64,000 nucleotides of DNA from Rhodopseudomonas telluris (GTDB lineage Bacteria; Pseudomonadota; Alphaproteobacteria; Rhizobiales; Xanthobacteraceae), in contig NZ_JBHLWM010000001.1 of the NCBI RefSeq assembly GCF_042432815.1, positions 372,001 to 436,000 of the forward strand, written 5' to 3'. The notes below the pieces were generated by a model that ran no database searches, was not told the DNA's origin, and worked only from the letters and a program-made list of their open reading frames with translations. Shown piece after piece: positions 1-8,109 of the stretch (its first letter is position 1; the number at the start of each line of letters is the position of its first letter). Position numbers and translations under genes: made by a program.

Positions 1-398
1 ACCTGATCACGCTCACGCAGATGAAGCTGCCGGTGAAGATCGTGATCTTCAACAACGGCGTGCTCGGCTTCGTGGCGCTGGAAATGAAGGCCGCGGGCTT
101 CGTCGAACTCGGTACCGATCTGCAGAATCCGGATTTCGCCGCGATGGCGCGGGCGGTCGGCATTCATGGTGTGCGGGTCGAGGACCCCGGCGATCTTCCG
201 GCCGCGGTCGCCGAGGTGCTCGCTCACGACGGTCCCGCGGTGCTCGACGTGGTCACCGCCAAGCAGGAACTGTCGATGCCGCCGACCATCGGCGCCGAGC
301 AGGTCAAGGGCTTCAGCCTGTGGCTGTTGCGCGCGGTGATGAGCGGGCGCGGCGACGAAGTGATCGATGTGGCCAAGCAGAATCTGCTGCCACGCTAA
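1..398 (+). CDS. poxB: PoxB-like thiamine-diphosphate enzyme, C-terminal part (cut by window edge)
   Basis: This is the 3' end of a gene that starts before the window; the reading frame is open from base 3. The visible 130 or so residues match the C-terminal thiamine-diphosphate-binding region of pyruvate dehydrogenase (quinone) and acetolactate-synthase-like enzymes: a segment reading LPVKIVIFNNGVLGFV, then a GTDLQNPDFAAMARAVG segment, which is the usual continuation of this fold. In PoxB proteins the enzyme decarboxylates pyruvate to acetate and passes electrons to ubiquinone at the membrane. The downstream quinol oxidase genes fit that role. The cofactor motif GDG-N lies outside the window, so another family member cannot be excluded. 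Confidence 0.75.
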   Translation, partial: LITLTQMKLPVKIVIFNNGVLGFVALEMKAAGFVELGTDLQNPDFAAMARAVGIHGVRVEDPGDLPAAVAEVLAHDGPAVLDVVTAKQELSMPPTIGAEQVKGFSLWLLRAVMSGRGDEVIDVAKQNLLPR

Positions 399-425
399 CC
401 GGATCAGCATCGGCCAAACGGAGAG

Positions 426-448
426 GCGCCGCCCACGACGGGCGGCGC
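426..448 (+). terminator. Hairpin after poxB-like gene
   Basis: A perfect 9-bp G+C-rich stem (GCGCCGCCC / GGGCGGCGC) with a 5-nt loop lies 28 bp after the stop codon of the upstream gene. No strong T-run follows, so termination efficiency is uncertain. The 277-bp gap 399-675 that holds it shows no other gene I can support. Confidence 0.55.
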
Positions 449-675
449 ATCGTTCGATCGTCACGGCGACAGCGCCAGCATGCCGCCAAGCCTAAGGCGT
501 TGCGGCGGCCGTATCGCTTTCCCATCGGCTCTTCTGGTCGCCGTTGGACCACGTTCCGCCAAGCCTGCTGCTCGCAAGCTGCAATGCGAAATGAAAACGC
601 ATCCGCCACGACGGCTCCATGTGAAGGAGACCAGCGGGATGCTTCGTCCCGCGGCGAAGAGCGCAGGGCGGGATC

Positions 676-3069
676 GTGGCACATCGGCGACCGGATGGAA
701 TTCGAGACTACGAGGAACCGGCGGGCGGATGGGGCGCGCTCAAGGCGCTCGCCGTTGCGCTGAAGGAACAGCAGCTTCTCGTCGACGGCGTGCCGACGCT
801 GTTGAAGCAGAACCAGCCCGACGGCTTCGATTGCCCCGGCTGCGCCTGGCCGGATCCCAAGCACACCTCGGCATTCGAATTCTGCGAGAACGGCGCCAAG
901 GCGGTGACCTGGGAATCGACGCCGAAGCGTGTCGGTCCGGAGTTCTTCGCGCAACATACGGTCGCGTCACTGTGGGAGCGATCCGATTATTGGCTCGAGG
1001 ATCAGGGCCGGCTGACGCATCCGCTGCGATACGATGCAGAGACCGACAAGTACGAAGCGGTCGACTGGCAGGTCGCGTTCGACGATATCGCCACGCGGCT
1101 CAACGCGCTCGACGATCCCAATCAGCTCGAACTCTACACGTCCGGGCGCGCTTCCAACGAAGCGGCGTTTCTGTTCCAGCTGTTCGGCCGTCAGTTCGGC
1201 ACCAACAATTTTCCGGACTGTTCGAACATGTGCCACGAGCCGACCTCGGTCGGCCTGCCGCGGTCGATCGGCATCGGCAAGGGCACCGTCACGCTCGACG
1301 ATTTCGACAAGGCCGAACTGATCATCTCGATCGGCCACAACCCCGGCACCAATCACCCGCGGATGATGACGCCGCTGCGCAACGCCTCGCGGCGCGGCGT
1401 CAAGATCATCGTGCTCAATCCGCTGCGCGAGCGGGCGCTGGAGCGCTTCGAGGCGCCGCAGGCGCCGATCGAGATGGCGACGACGTCGTCGACGCCGATC
1501 GCCTCGTGCTACTTCCAGGTCAGGGTCGGCGGCGACGCGGCCGCGCTGAAGGGGATCTGCAAGGCGCTAGTGGCGAAGGACAAGGCGGCGCGCGCCGCCG
1601 ATCTGGCGCCACTGCTCGATCACACCTTCATCGCCGGCCACACCGCCGGCTTCGCCGAGATGGTCGCCGATCTCGAGGCCTGCTCCTGGGCGGCGATCGA
1701 ACGCGCCAGCGGACTGCCGCGTGCCGATCTCGAACGGATCGCCGACGACTACGCGGCATCGAATGCCACCATCGTCTGCTACGGCATGGGCGTCACCCAG
1801 CACGCCACCGGCACCGCCAATGTCCAGCAGATCGCCAATCTGCTGCTGCTGAAGGGCAATATCGGCAAGCCGGGCGCCGGCATTTGTCCGCTGCGGGGAC
1901 ACTCCAACGTTCAGGGCGACCGCACCGTCGGCATCACCGAGCGACCGTCTGCGCAGCTGCTCGACCGGCTGCGCGACGTGTTCGGCTTCGAGCCGCCGCG
2001 CGCGTTCGGCCATTCTGTAGTCGATAGCATCGCGGCGATGCGCGATGGTCACGCCAAGGCGGTGATCTGCCTCGGCGGCAATCTGGCGATGGCGGCGTCG
2101 GACCCGCAGGCCTGCTTCAAGGGTTTCCGCCGGCTCGATCTCGCCGTTCATCTCGCCACCAAGCTCAACCGCACGCATCTACTCGCCGCCAGGACGACCT
2201 ATCTGTTCCCGGTGCTCGGCCGCACCGACGCCGACATGCAGGCCTCCGGCCGCCAGGCGCTCACCGTCGAAGACTCGATGTCGATGGTGCACGCCTCGCG
2301 CGGCTTCCTGACGCCGCCGAGCGATCAGGTGCGCTCCGAGCCCGCGATCGTCGCCGGCATCGCCAAGGCGACGCTGGCGGGCCGGACCTGGGTCGACTGG
2401 GACGCGCTCGCCGGAAACTACGACCTGATCCGCGACGCGATCGAACAGGTGTTTCCGGAGTTCGAGGCCTACAACGATCGCATCCGTAAGCCGGGCGGCT
2501 TCCAGCTTCCGAACTCGGCAGCGATGCGAATCTGGAATACGCCGACCGGCAAGGCCAACTTCGCCATCTTCGCCGGCCTGGAAGAAGACGAGACGACCGC
2601 GGACCCCGGCGTGCTGCGGATGACCTCGCTGCGCGCGCACGATCAGTACAATACTACGATCTACGGCCTCAACGATCGCTACCGCGGCGTGTTCGGCCGT
2701 CGCGACGTGCTGTTCGCTAATCCCAAGGACCTCGCGCGGCTCGGCTTGGCCGAGGGCGACGTCGTCGATGTCGCCACCGCGCTGGACTACGCGCGGCCCG
2801 ATCGCATCGTCCAGGGCTTGACGCTCGTCAGCTACAATCTGCCGGACGGCTGCTGTGCGTCTTACTACCCGGAGATCCAGCCGCTGGTGGCGCTCGAATT
2901 CCGCGATCCGGAGTGCCTGACGCCGTCCTACAAATCGATCCCCGTCAAGATCATGCCCGCCACGGCGCCGCTCGCTGGCGATCGGGCGGTGGCGCGCGAC
3001 GGGATCGTCGGCCGACCGCCGACTGAGACGGCCCCTGCGCAAGCTTCGCCCACGTCCCCCACCGAATGA
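676..3069 (+). CDS. FdhF/YdeP-family molybdopterin oxidoreductase
   Basis: The 797-residue product resembles E. coli YdeP over its whole length: an N-terminal AGGWGALK segment, the Cys-containing DCPGCAWPDPKH motif, SNMCHEPTSVGL, IGHNPGTNHPRM, and the late AHDQYNTTIYGLNDRYRGVF segment of the molydopterin dinucleotide-binding domain. It belongs to the DMSO-reductase superfamily; the substrate of this subfamily is not firmly known (formate dehydrogenase-like by homology, acid resistance in E. coli). No signal peptide is seen, so it is probably cytoplasmic. The only in-frame start is GTG at 676. A much better ribosome-binding site (AAGGAGA at 624-630) precedes an ATG at 639 that is in another frame. 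It ends 18 bp before cydA and is probably co-transcribed with the oxidase. Confidence 0.85.
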   Translation: MAHRRPDGIRDYEEPAGGWGALKALAVALKEQQLLVDGVPTLLKQNQPDGFDCPGCAWPDPKHTSAFEFCENGAKAVTWESTPKRVGPEFFAQHTVASLWERSDYWLEDQGRLTHPLRYDAETDKYEAVDWQVAFDDIATRLNALDDPNQLELYTSGRASNEAAFLFQLFGRQFGTNNFPDCSNMCHEPTSVGLPRSIGIGKGTVTLDDFDKAELIISIGHNPGTNHPRMMTPLRNASRRGVKIIVLNPLRERALERFEAPQAPIEMATTSSTPIASCYFQVRVGGDAAALKGICKALVAKDKAARAADLAPLLDHTFIAGHTAGFAEMVADLEACSWAAIERASGLPRADLERIADDYAASNATIVCYGMGVTQHATGTANVQQIANLLLLKGNIGKPGAGICPLRGHSNVQGDRTVGITERPSAQLLDRLRDVFGFEPPRAFGHSVVDSIAAMRDGHAKAVICLGGNLAMAASDPQACFKGFRRLDLAVHLATKLNRTHLLAARTTYLFPVLGRTDADMQASGRQALTVEDSMSMVHASRGFLTPPSDQVRSEPAIVAGIAKATLAGRTWVDWDALAGNYDLIRDAIEQVFPEFEAYNDRIRKPGGFQLPNSAAMRIWNTPTGKANFAIFAGLEEDETTADPGVLRMTSLRAHDQYNTTIYGLNDRYRGVFGRRDVLFANPKDLARLGLAEGDVVDVATALDYARPDRIVQGLTLVSYNLPDGCCASYYPEIQPLVALEFRDPECLTPSYKSIPVKIMPATAPLAGDRAVARDGIVGRPPTETAPAQASPTSPTE

Positions 3070-3087
3070 TCTGAACAGGCTCACCCG

Positions 3088-4485
3088 ATGGATCAGCTTC
3101 TTCTTTCCCGACTGCAATTCGCATTCACGATCGGCTATCATATCCTGTGGCCGGCCTTCACGATCGGAATCGCATGGTTCATCGTGGTGCTGAGTGCGCT
3201 GTGGCTGCGCACGCACAACCCGGTGTATCAGCACCTGGTGCGGTTCTGGACCAAGGTGTTCGCGCTCGCCTTCGGCATGGGCGTGGTCACCGGCGTCGTG
3301 ATCTCCTACCAGCTCGGTCTGAACTGGTCGGGATATGCACGGGCGACGGCCGATGCGATTGGGCCGCTGTTCGTGATGGAGGTGCTCACCGCCTTCTTCC
3401 TCGAGGCCGGCTTTATCGGCGTGATGCTGTACGGCCAGGAGAAGGTCGGTGAGAAGCTGCACTTCGTCGCCTGCCTGATCGTCGCGATCGGCACGGTGCT
3501 CTCAGCGTTCTGGATCATCTCGGCGAATTCCTGGATGCAGACGCCGACAGCGTTCACGACGACGCCTGATGGCCGATTCGTCGCCACCGATTTCTGGGGC
3601 GTGGTGTTCAATCCGTCGATGCCCTACCGGCTGGCGCATATGATCACCGCGAGCTTCATCACCGGTGGTTTTGTGGTGACGGGCGTCGCGGCGTTCTGGC
3701 TGTGGCGCGGGCGCCCTGCCGATCAGCCGGCGGCACGCAAGGCGTTCTCGATCTGCCTCGGTCTGCTCGCGGTGCTGATGCCGGCGCAGATGCTGATCGG
3801 CGATCAGCACGGGTTGAACACCCGCAAATATCAGCCGATGAAGCTCGCCGCCATCGAGGCGCGCTGGGATACGGCGCGCCGCGTGCCGATCAACCTCATC
3901 GCGTGGCCGGACGAGAAGGCGGAGCGCAACGACTATGCGCTCGAGATTCCGCTGCTCGGCAGCCTGATCCTGACGCATTCGCTCAATGGCGAGGTCAAGG
4001 GCCTCAAGGAAGTGCCGCCGTCGGAGCGGCCGCCCGTGCTTCCGGTGTTCCTGGCCTTCCGCGTCATGGTCGGCTGCGGGATGCTGTTGCTTCTGGTCGC
4101 GTTTACCGGGCTGTATCTGCGCTGGCGCGGACGGCTCTACACCACGCGTTGGTACCAGATCGCCTGCATGGGCTGTGTCCCGCTGGGCTTCATCGCGACG
4201 CTCGCCGGCTGGGTGATCACTGAAGTCGGACGACAGCCCTATGTGATCTACGGCCACTTCCGCACGGCCGACGCGGTGTCGCCGATCGCTACCGGCGCCG
4301 TCGCCAGCTCGATGGCGATCGCCTTCGTGCTCTACAATTGCCTGCTGCTCGGCTTCTTCTGGTATGCGGGCCGGCTGGCGTGGCGTGGCCCGATGAGCGG
4401 AGTGCCGACTCATTCGGCCGTGCCGCTGGCGACCGTCGCCGCCGCCCTTGGACAGACCTCCCCAATCCCTAAAGGTGCGAAATGA
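3088..4485 (+). CDS. cydA: Cytochrome bd-type (CIO) quinol oxidase subunit I
   Basis: Membrane subunit of a cytochrome bd-family quinol oxidase that oxidises ubiquinol and reduces oxygen to water. The first transmembrane helix holds the conserved haem-ligand His at residue 18 (RLQFAFTIGYHILWPAFTIG). The loop motif YQPMKLAAIEARW matches the quinol-binding Q-loop start, and GRQPYVIYG is the conserved segment near the end. At 465 residues it lacks the long Q-loop insertion of E. coli CydA, which is typical of the cyanide-insensitive oxidase (CioA) branch. About nine hydrophobic helices are visible. It overlaps cydB by 4 bp (ATGA), so translation is probably coupled. Confidence 0.93.
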   Translation: MDQLLLSRLQFAFTIGYHILWPAFTIGIAWFIVVLSALWLRTHNPVYQHLVRFWTKVFALAFGMGVVTGVVISYQLGLNWSGYARATADAIGPLFVMEVLTAFFLEAGFIGVMLYGQEKVGEKLHFVACLIVAIGTVLSAFWIISANSWMQTPTAFTTTPDGRFVATDFWGVVFNPSMPYRLAHMITASFITGGFVVTGVAAFWLWRGRPADQPAARKAFSICLGLLAVLMPAQMLIGDQHGLNTRKYQPMKLAAIEARWDTARRVPINLIAWPDEKAERNDYALEIPLLGSLILTHSLNGEVKGLKEVPPSERPPVLPVFLAFRVMVGCGMLLLLVAFTGLYLRWRGRLYTTRWYQIACMGCVPLGFIATLAGWVITEVGRQPYVIYGHFRTADAVSPIATGAVASSMAIAFVLYNCLLLGFFWYAGRLAWRGPMSGVPTHSAVPLATVAAALGQTSPIPKGAK

Positions 4486-5507
4486 GCATGCTGGCGAACT
4501 TCGACTTCGCGGCCTTCTTCGCCGTCAGCGCGGCGATCGTGATCGGCCTGTATGTGGTGCTGGATGGCTTCGACCTCGGCGTCGGCATCCTGTTTCCCTT
4601 CGCGCCGCGCTCGTCGGATCGCGACGTGATGATGACCACGCTGGAGCCGTTCTGGGACGGCAACGAGACCTGGCTGGTGCTCGGCGGCATGGTGCTGCTG
4701 GCGGGCTTTCCGCTCGCCTTCGCGATCCTGCTGCCGGCATTCTACGTACCGCTCTGCCTGATGCTGTTCGGGCTGGTGATCCGCGGCATCGCCTTCGAAT
4801 TCCGCTCTCAGCGGGGCCAGTTCGAGATCGTGTGGTCGATGACCTTCGCGGCCGGTTCGTTCATCGCCGCGTTCTGCCAGGGCGCCGTGCTCGGAGCCTT
4901 CGTCGGGCGCAGCATCGCGGTGTCGGATGGTGCGTTCGCGGGCGGGCCGTTCGACTGGCTGGGCCTGTTCTCGATTGCGACGGGTCTCGGCGTGGTCGCC
5001 GCCTATGGCCTGCTGGGCGCCTGCTGGCTGGTGTGGAAGACGGGCGGCTCGACGCAGAACTTCGGCCGCGAGTTGATGTTGCCGACGCTGCTGTGCGCCG
5101 GCGGCGCGATCCTGCTGGTCAGCGTCTGGACGCCCTTCGTCAAGCCGCAGATCGCCGAACGTTGGTTCGTGTGGCCGGACATGCTGTGGCTGGCGCCGTT
5201 GCCGATCATCGCGGTCCTCGCCGGGATCGGCATTCTGCTGACGCGCTGGAGCGAACGCGAGTGGGCACCGTTGGCATTGTCCCTGCTGCTGTTCATCACG
5301 TCACTCGCCGGGCTCGGCGCCAGCGTGTGGCCAGAAGCCATTCCGGGCGTGATGACGATCTGGCAGGCGTCGTCGATGCACCGGACGCAGGTCATCGTCG
5401 CCGGCGCCATCGTCGTCATCGTGCCGATCATCCTGGCCTATATCGGCTACGGTTACTGGCTGTTCCGCGGCAAGACCAAGCCGGTGCCGGAGTTTCCGGA
5501 GAGCTGA
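4482..5507 (+). CDS. cydB: Cytochrome bd-type (CIO) quinol oxidase subunit II
   Basis: The 341-residue protein is hydrophobic throughout and matches CydB/CioB: the N-terminal helix with VVLDGFDLGVGILFPF, then DRDVMMTTLEPFWDGNETWLV and the GGMVLLAGFPLAFAILLPAFY helix. It forms the heterodimer with subunit I. The ATG overlaps the stop of cydA by 4 bp. No small cydX gene or cydCD assembly genes follow. The upstream PoxB-like enzyme would feed electrons into the same quinone pool. Confidence 0.93.
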   Translation: MSMLANFDFAAFFAVSAAIVIGLYVVLDGFDLGVGILFPFAPRSSDRDVMMTTLEPFWDGNETWLVLGGMVLLAGFPLAFAILLPAFYVPLCLMLFGLVIRGIAFEFRSQRGQFEIVWSMTFAAGSFIAAFCQGAVLGAFVGRSIAVSDGAFAGGPFDWLGLFSIATGLGVVAAYGLLGACWLVWKTGGSTQNFGRELMLPTLLCAGGAILLVSVWTPFVKPQIAERWFVWPDMLWLAPLPIIAVLAGIGILLTRWSEREWAPLALSLLLFITSLAGLGASVWPEAIPGVMTIWQASSMHRTQVIVAGAIVVIVPIILAYIGYGYWLFRGKTKPVPEFPES

Positions 5508-5591
5508 AGACTGGCCGCGGCAGGCGTTTCGCACCAGCTGTGAACGTCTGCCGCCTTTGATTGTTGGGATCGTCGAACGAGGGAGATGCGC

Positions 5592-5900
5592 ATGTCGAAG
5601 GGCTGCAAACATATCGCGGGCATTCGTGACGTGACGCCGAGCGCGCTTGGCTGCGAGGAATGCCTGAAGATCGGCAGCCCATGGGTGCACCTGCGGATCT
5701 GCCGGACCTGCGGCCATGTCGGTTGTTGTGACCAGTCTCCGCACCAGCACGCCGCGCGGCATTTCCATGCGACGGCGCATCCCATCATCGAGGGCTACGA
5801 CCCGCCGGAAGGGTGGGGGTGGTGCTATGTCGATGAGGTCATGTTCGACCTGTCCGACCGCATAACTCCGCACAACGGACCGATCCGGCGCTACGTCTGA
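5592..5900 (+). CDS. UBP-type zinc-finger domain protein
   Basis: A 102-residue protein made almost entirely of a UBP-type zinc finger: CKHIAG near the start, then CEEC, CRTCGHVGCCD and paired His residues in HQHAARHFHATAHP. Such stand-alone bacterial domains are common, but their partner is unknown; ubiquitin is absent from these bacteria. The ATG at 5592 is preferred because GAGGGAG ends about 6 bp before it, while the in-frame ATG at 5586 directly abuts that site. It lies 84 bp downstream of cydB on the same strand and may be co-expressed with the oxidase. Confidence 0.82.
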   Translation: MSKGCKHIAGIRDVTPSALGCEECLKIGSPWVHLRICRTCGHVGCCDQSPHQHAARHFHATAHPIIEGYDPPEGWGWCYVDEVMFDLSDRITPHNGPIRRYV

Positions 5901-5989
5901 CCCTCCGCCACGTCCCGGATCGGCAAGAACATCGCTCGATCGGATCTCGCATCCATGGCGGATCAAGCAACGCTCACTCGTTTTGGCCC

Positions 5990-6346
5990 ATGAGGAAACG
6001 TGCCGTGACACGGATCGTGATCGTCCTTCCACTCATACTTGCCTGTGGACTCGCGAGCGGATCGGCCTATGCGGGGGGATGCTCGCGCTCCATTGGCAGA
6101 TTGCAGTCTCGGGTCGATTCGGCGATCGATGCCCGGGTGTCCAAGCAGCCTTGGCAGCCGGAAAGCCTGTCCGCGCTCCGGGGCTATCAACCAACTCCTC
6201 ATTCGCTGGCCATCGCCTCAGGAGATGCTGATCTTCAACAAGCTCTTGGGGCACTGGAACTTGCTCGAGCCGCGGATCGTGCTGGCGATAGTGATCGGTG
6301 CAGGCGCGAGCTTCGGCGCGTCAGAGCCGCGCTGCGGCGCCCTTGA
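5990..6346 (+). CDS. Small secreted protein of unknown function
   Basis: The 118-residue product starts with a good Sec signal peptide: basic MRKRAVTR, a hydrophobic core IVIVLPLILACGLASGSAYA, and a likely AYA|GG cleavage. The mature part carries a Cys pair (one just after the cleavage site, one in DSDRCRRELRR) and ends in an Arg-rich helix. I do not recognise the family. Base composition matches the neighbours. It stands alone between a zinc-finger gene and an AraC regulator. Confidence 0.6.
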   Translation: MRKRAVTRIVIVLPLILACGLASGSAYAGGCSRSIGRLQSRVDSAIDARVSKQPWQPESLSALRGYQPTPHSLAIASGDADLQQALGALELARAADRAGDSDRCRRELRRVRAALRRP

Positions 6347-6538
6347 GGCCGGCGGCCCGTCGATTCTGCGTCTCGCGAAGGCGAGGCCCGCCCCGCGCTG
6401 GCCGGGTGACCCTTTGAAACCCACATCCTCCCGACGTCCGGGATGCGCATACGTCCGTATGATGTTCGGTTGAACCTAACTCTTCATATTAACGGGAGCG
6501 CGCAGCGTGGCGCGTGAGCGTCAATGTGGAGGTCAGCC

Positions 6539-7387
6539 GTGTCGCAGCCGTCTTGCGAGTTCGCCAGCGAATCTCACCCGAACCGTCGGGCAGCCAGCAT
6601 CCGAGCCCAAGTGGACGCTCTTGACCAGCATCGAGATCAGTCCGCGCATCACCGCGCCGAGACGATCGACTTCAAGAGCATTGCTGCGTCGATCAGCATC
6701 GTGACGGGTGAGGGGACTGATGTTCGCGCGGGCCAGGACGGGTGGCGATACCGAGCCGCCGATGGTGGCCCTGAAACACTGCTGAGTTTTCCCGACGTGG
6801 CGCGTCCGCTCCCCCGCCACGCGGCCGACCCATCAGCCGATCAGGATCCGATGGTCGCCAGGCTGTCCGAGGCTCTGGCGGCAGCCGAGCGCGATCCTTC
6901 TGAATTCTCCGCGCTCTATGCGGACGCCGTGCGTCTGGTGACGGTGGTCCGTCGCCTCAGCATCGAGGGGCACGCCGGCGCTTTCAAGCCGCCGCAGACG
7001 ACGCCGACCGCTGGCCTTCCGAAATGGCGCCTGAAGTTGGTGTGCGATCACGTCACCGCGCATCTCGGCGAGAAAGTGACGCTGGCCGACATGGCAGCGG
7101 CGGCGCGGCTGAGCCGGATGCACTTCGCGGCGCTGTTTCTGCGGGCGACCGGCATGCGGCCCCATCAGTACCTGCTGCAGCGACGCATCGCGGCCGCGCA
7201 GGAGCTACTTCAGGATACCAACCAGCCGATCATCCAGATCGCCATTCAGGTCGGATTTCAGACTCAGGCGCACTTCACCACGGTCTTCAAGAAGATCACC
7301 GGTGTGACACCGGCAAAGTGGCGGGAGATGGTGAGGTCGCAAGGCTCGCACCCCGATCAGTTCGGCAGCGACCTCGTCGTGTCTTGA
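6539..7387 (+). CDS. AraC-family transcriptional regulator
   Basis: The C-terminal 100 residues form the double helix-turn-helix of AraC proteins: VTLADMAAAARLSRMHFAALF for the first motif, and PIIQIAIQVGFQTQAHFTTVFKK for the second. The N-terminal 180 residues do not match a sensor domain I recognise. I place the start at GTG 6539 because GGAGG ends 6 bp before it; an in-frame ATG at 6524 has no such site. The effector and target are unknown. A strong hairpin (7570-7597) follows downstream. Confidence 0.82.
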   Translation: MSQPSCEFASESHPNRRAASIRAQVDALDQHRDQSAHHRAETIDFKSIAASISIVTGEGTDVRAGQDGWRYRAADGGPETLLSFPDVARPLPRHAADPSADQDPMVARLSEALAAAERDPSEFSALYADAVRLVTVVRRLSIEGHAGAFKPPQTTPTAGLPKWRLKLVCDHVTAHLGEKVTLADMAAAARLSRMHFAALFLRATGMRPHQYLLQRRIAAAQELLQDTNQPIIQIAIQVGFQTQAHFTTVFKKITGVTPAKWREMVRSQGSHPDQFGSDLVVS

Positions 7388-7569
7388 AGACTGGCCGCTT
7401 GTCGCCGCGATCAGCGGCGCTTCAAGGCGAGGCCATCGCCCATCGGTTCGCCTCGTGTCCCTCGTGCGGTGCACGACCAGGCAGGCGTCAGCTTAATATC
7501 TGATTGCTACATGCGGGCTGGAGCAAGCGGACCGCGTCAGAGAAGGCGACACCATACCGGAAAAATCAA

Positions 7570-7597
7570 GGGAGCGCCGCAGGTCGGCGGCGCTCCC
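7570..7597. terminator. Bidirectional-type terminator hairpin
   Basis: An 11-bp perfect stem (GGGAGCGCCGC / GCGGCGCTCCC) with a 6-nt loop lies between the convergent AraC gene (+) and the DUF3551-like gene (-). It is flanked by AAAAATCAA on the left and GTTTGGTTT on the right, so an A-rich/T-rich context is present for transcription from both sides. Confidence 0.8.
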
Positions 7598-7617
7598 GTT
7601 TGGTTTGGTCTATGGCG

Positions 7618-7851
7618 TCAGCGCGCGGTCGGCTGGGCGGCGCCGGTGTTACCGAGCAGCAGACGCGGATTGACGGTGCATTCTCCGCCGACGCCCGACG
7701 CGCTGGCGCGGCACGCGGCGAGCGTCCGATACTCGCATTCCAGGGCGTCCGCGGTGCCGTAGTCGACGCACCACTTGTAGGATGCGGCCGAAGCCGCGCT
7801 CGCGGTCAGCATACCGACACCAACAACCGACAGCATCAAAAGCTTCTTCAT
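7618..7851 (-). CDS. DUF3551-like small secreted protein
   Basis: Starting at ATG 7851, the 77-residue product has a clear signal peptide (MKKLLMLSVVGVGMLTASAASAA) followed by YKWCVDYG, LECEYRTLAACRASASGVGGEC and a short tail with NPR. Two to four Cys with this spacing are characteristic of the DUF3551 family found in large numbers in Bradyrhizobium and Rhodopseudomonas; the function is unknown. The open frame extends 16 codons further upstream, but the signal peptide fixes the start. Confidence 0.75.
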   Translation of the reverse strand: MKKLLMLSVVGVGMLTASAASAASYKWCVDYGTADALECEYRTLAACRASASGVGGECTVNPRLLLGNTGAAQPTAR

Positions 7852-8109
7852 CGTTTCATACTCGCTTTGATCGGCAACCACTTGCCGTGCAAAGCCCATG
7901 TGCGCGCCGCACCGCGGTGATCGTTTCCGATTCTATCGGTGGTCTTCGAATTCGAACGGATGGCCGCCTAAACCATGGTTGGTATCAGCTGTGATGCCGC
8001 TGCGAAGCGTCGCGAGACCTCATCGGATGCCGATCGGCCGCGCCGGCAAACCATCGTATGATGGAGCTCACCCCGCGGTGGCTCCATCTGAGTTGCAGCC
8101 AGCTTCGAG

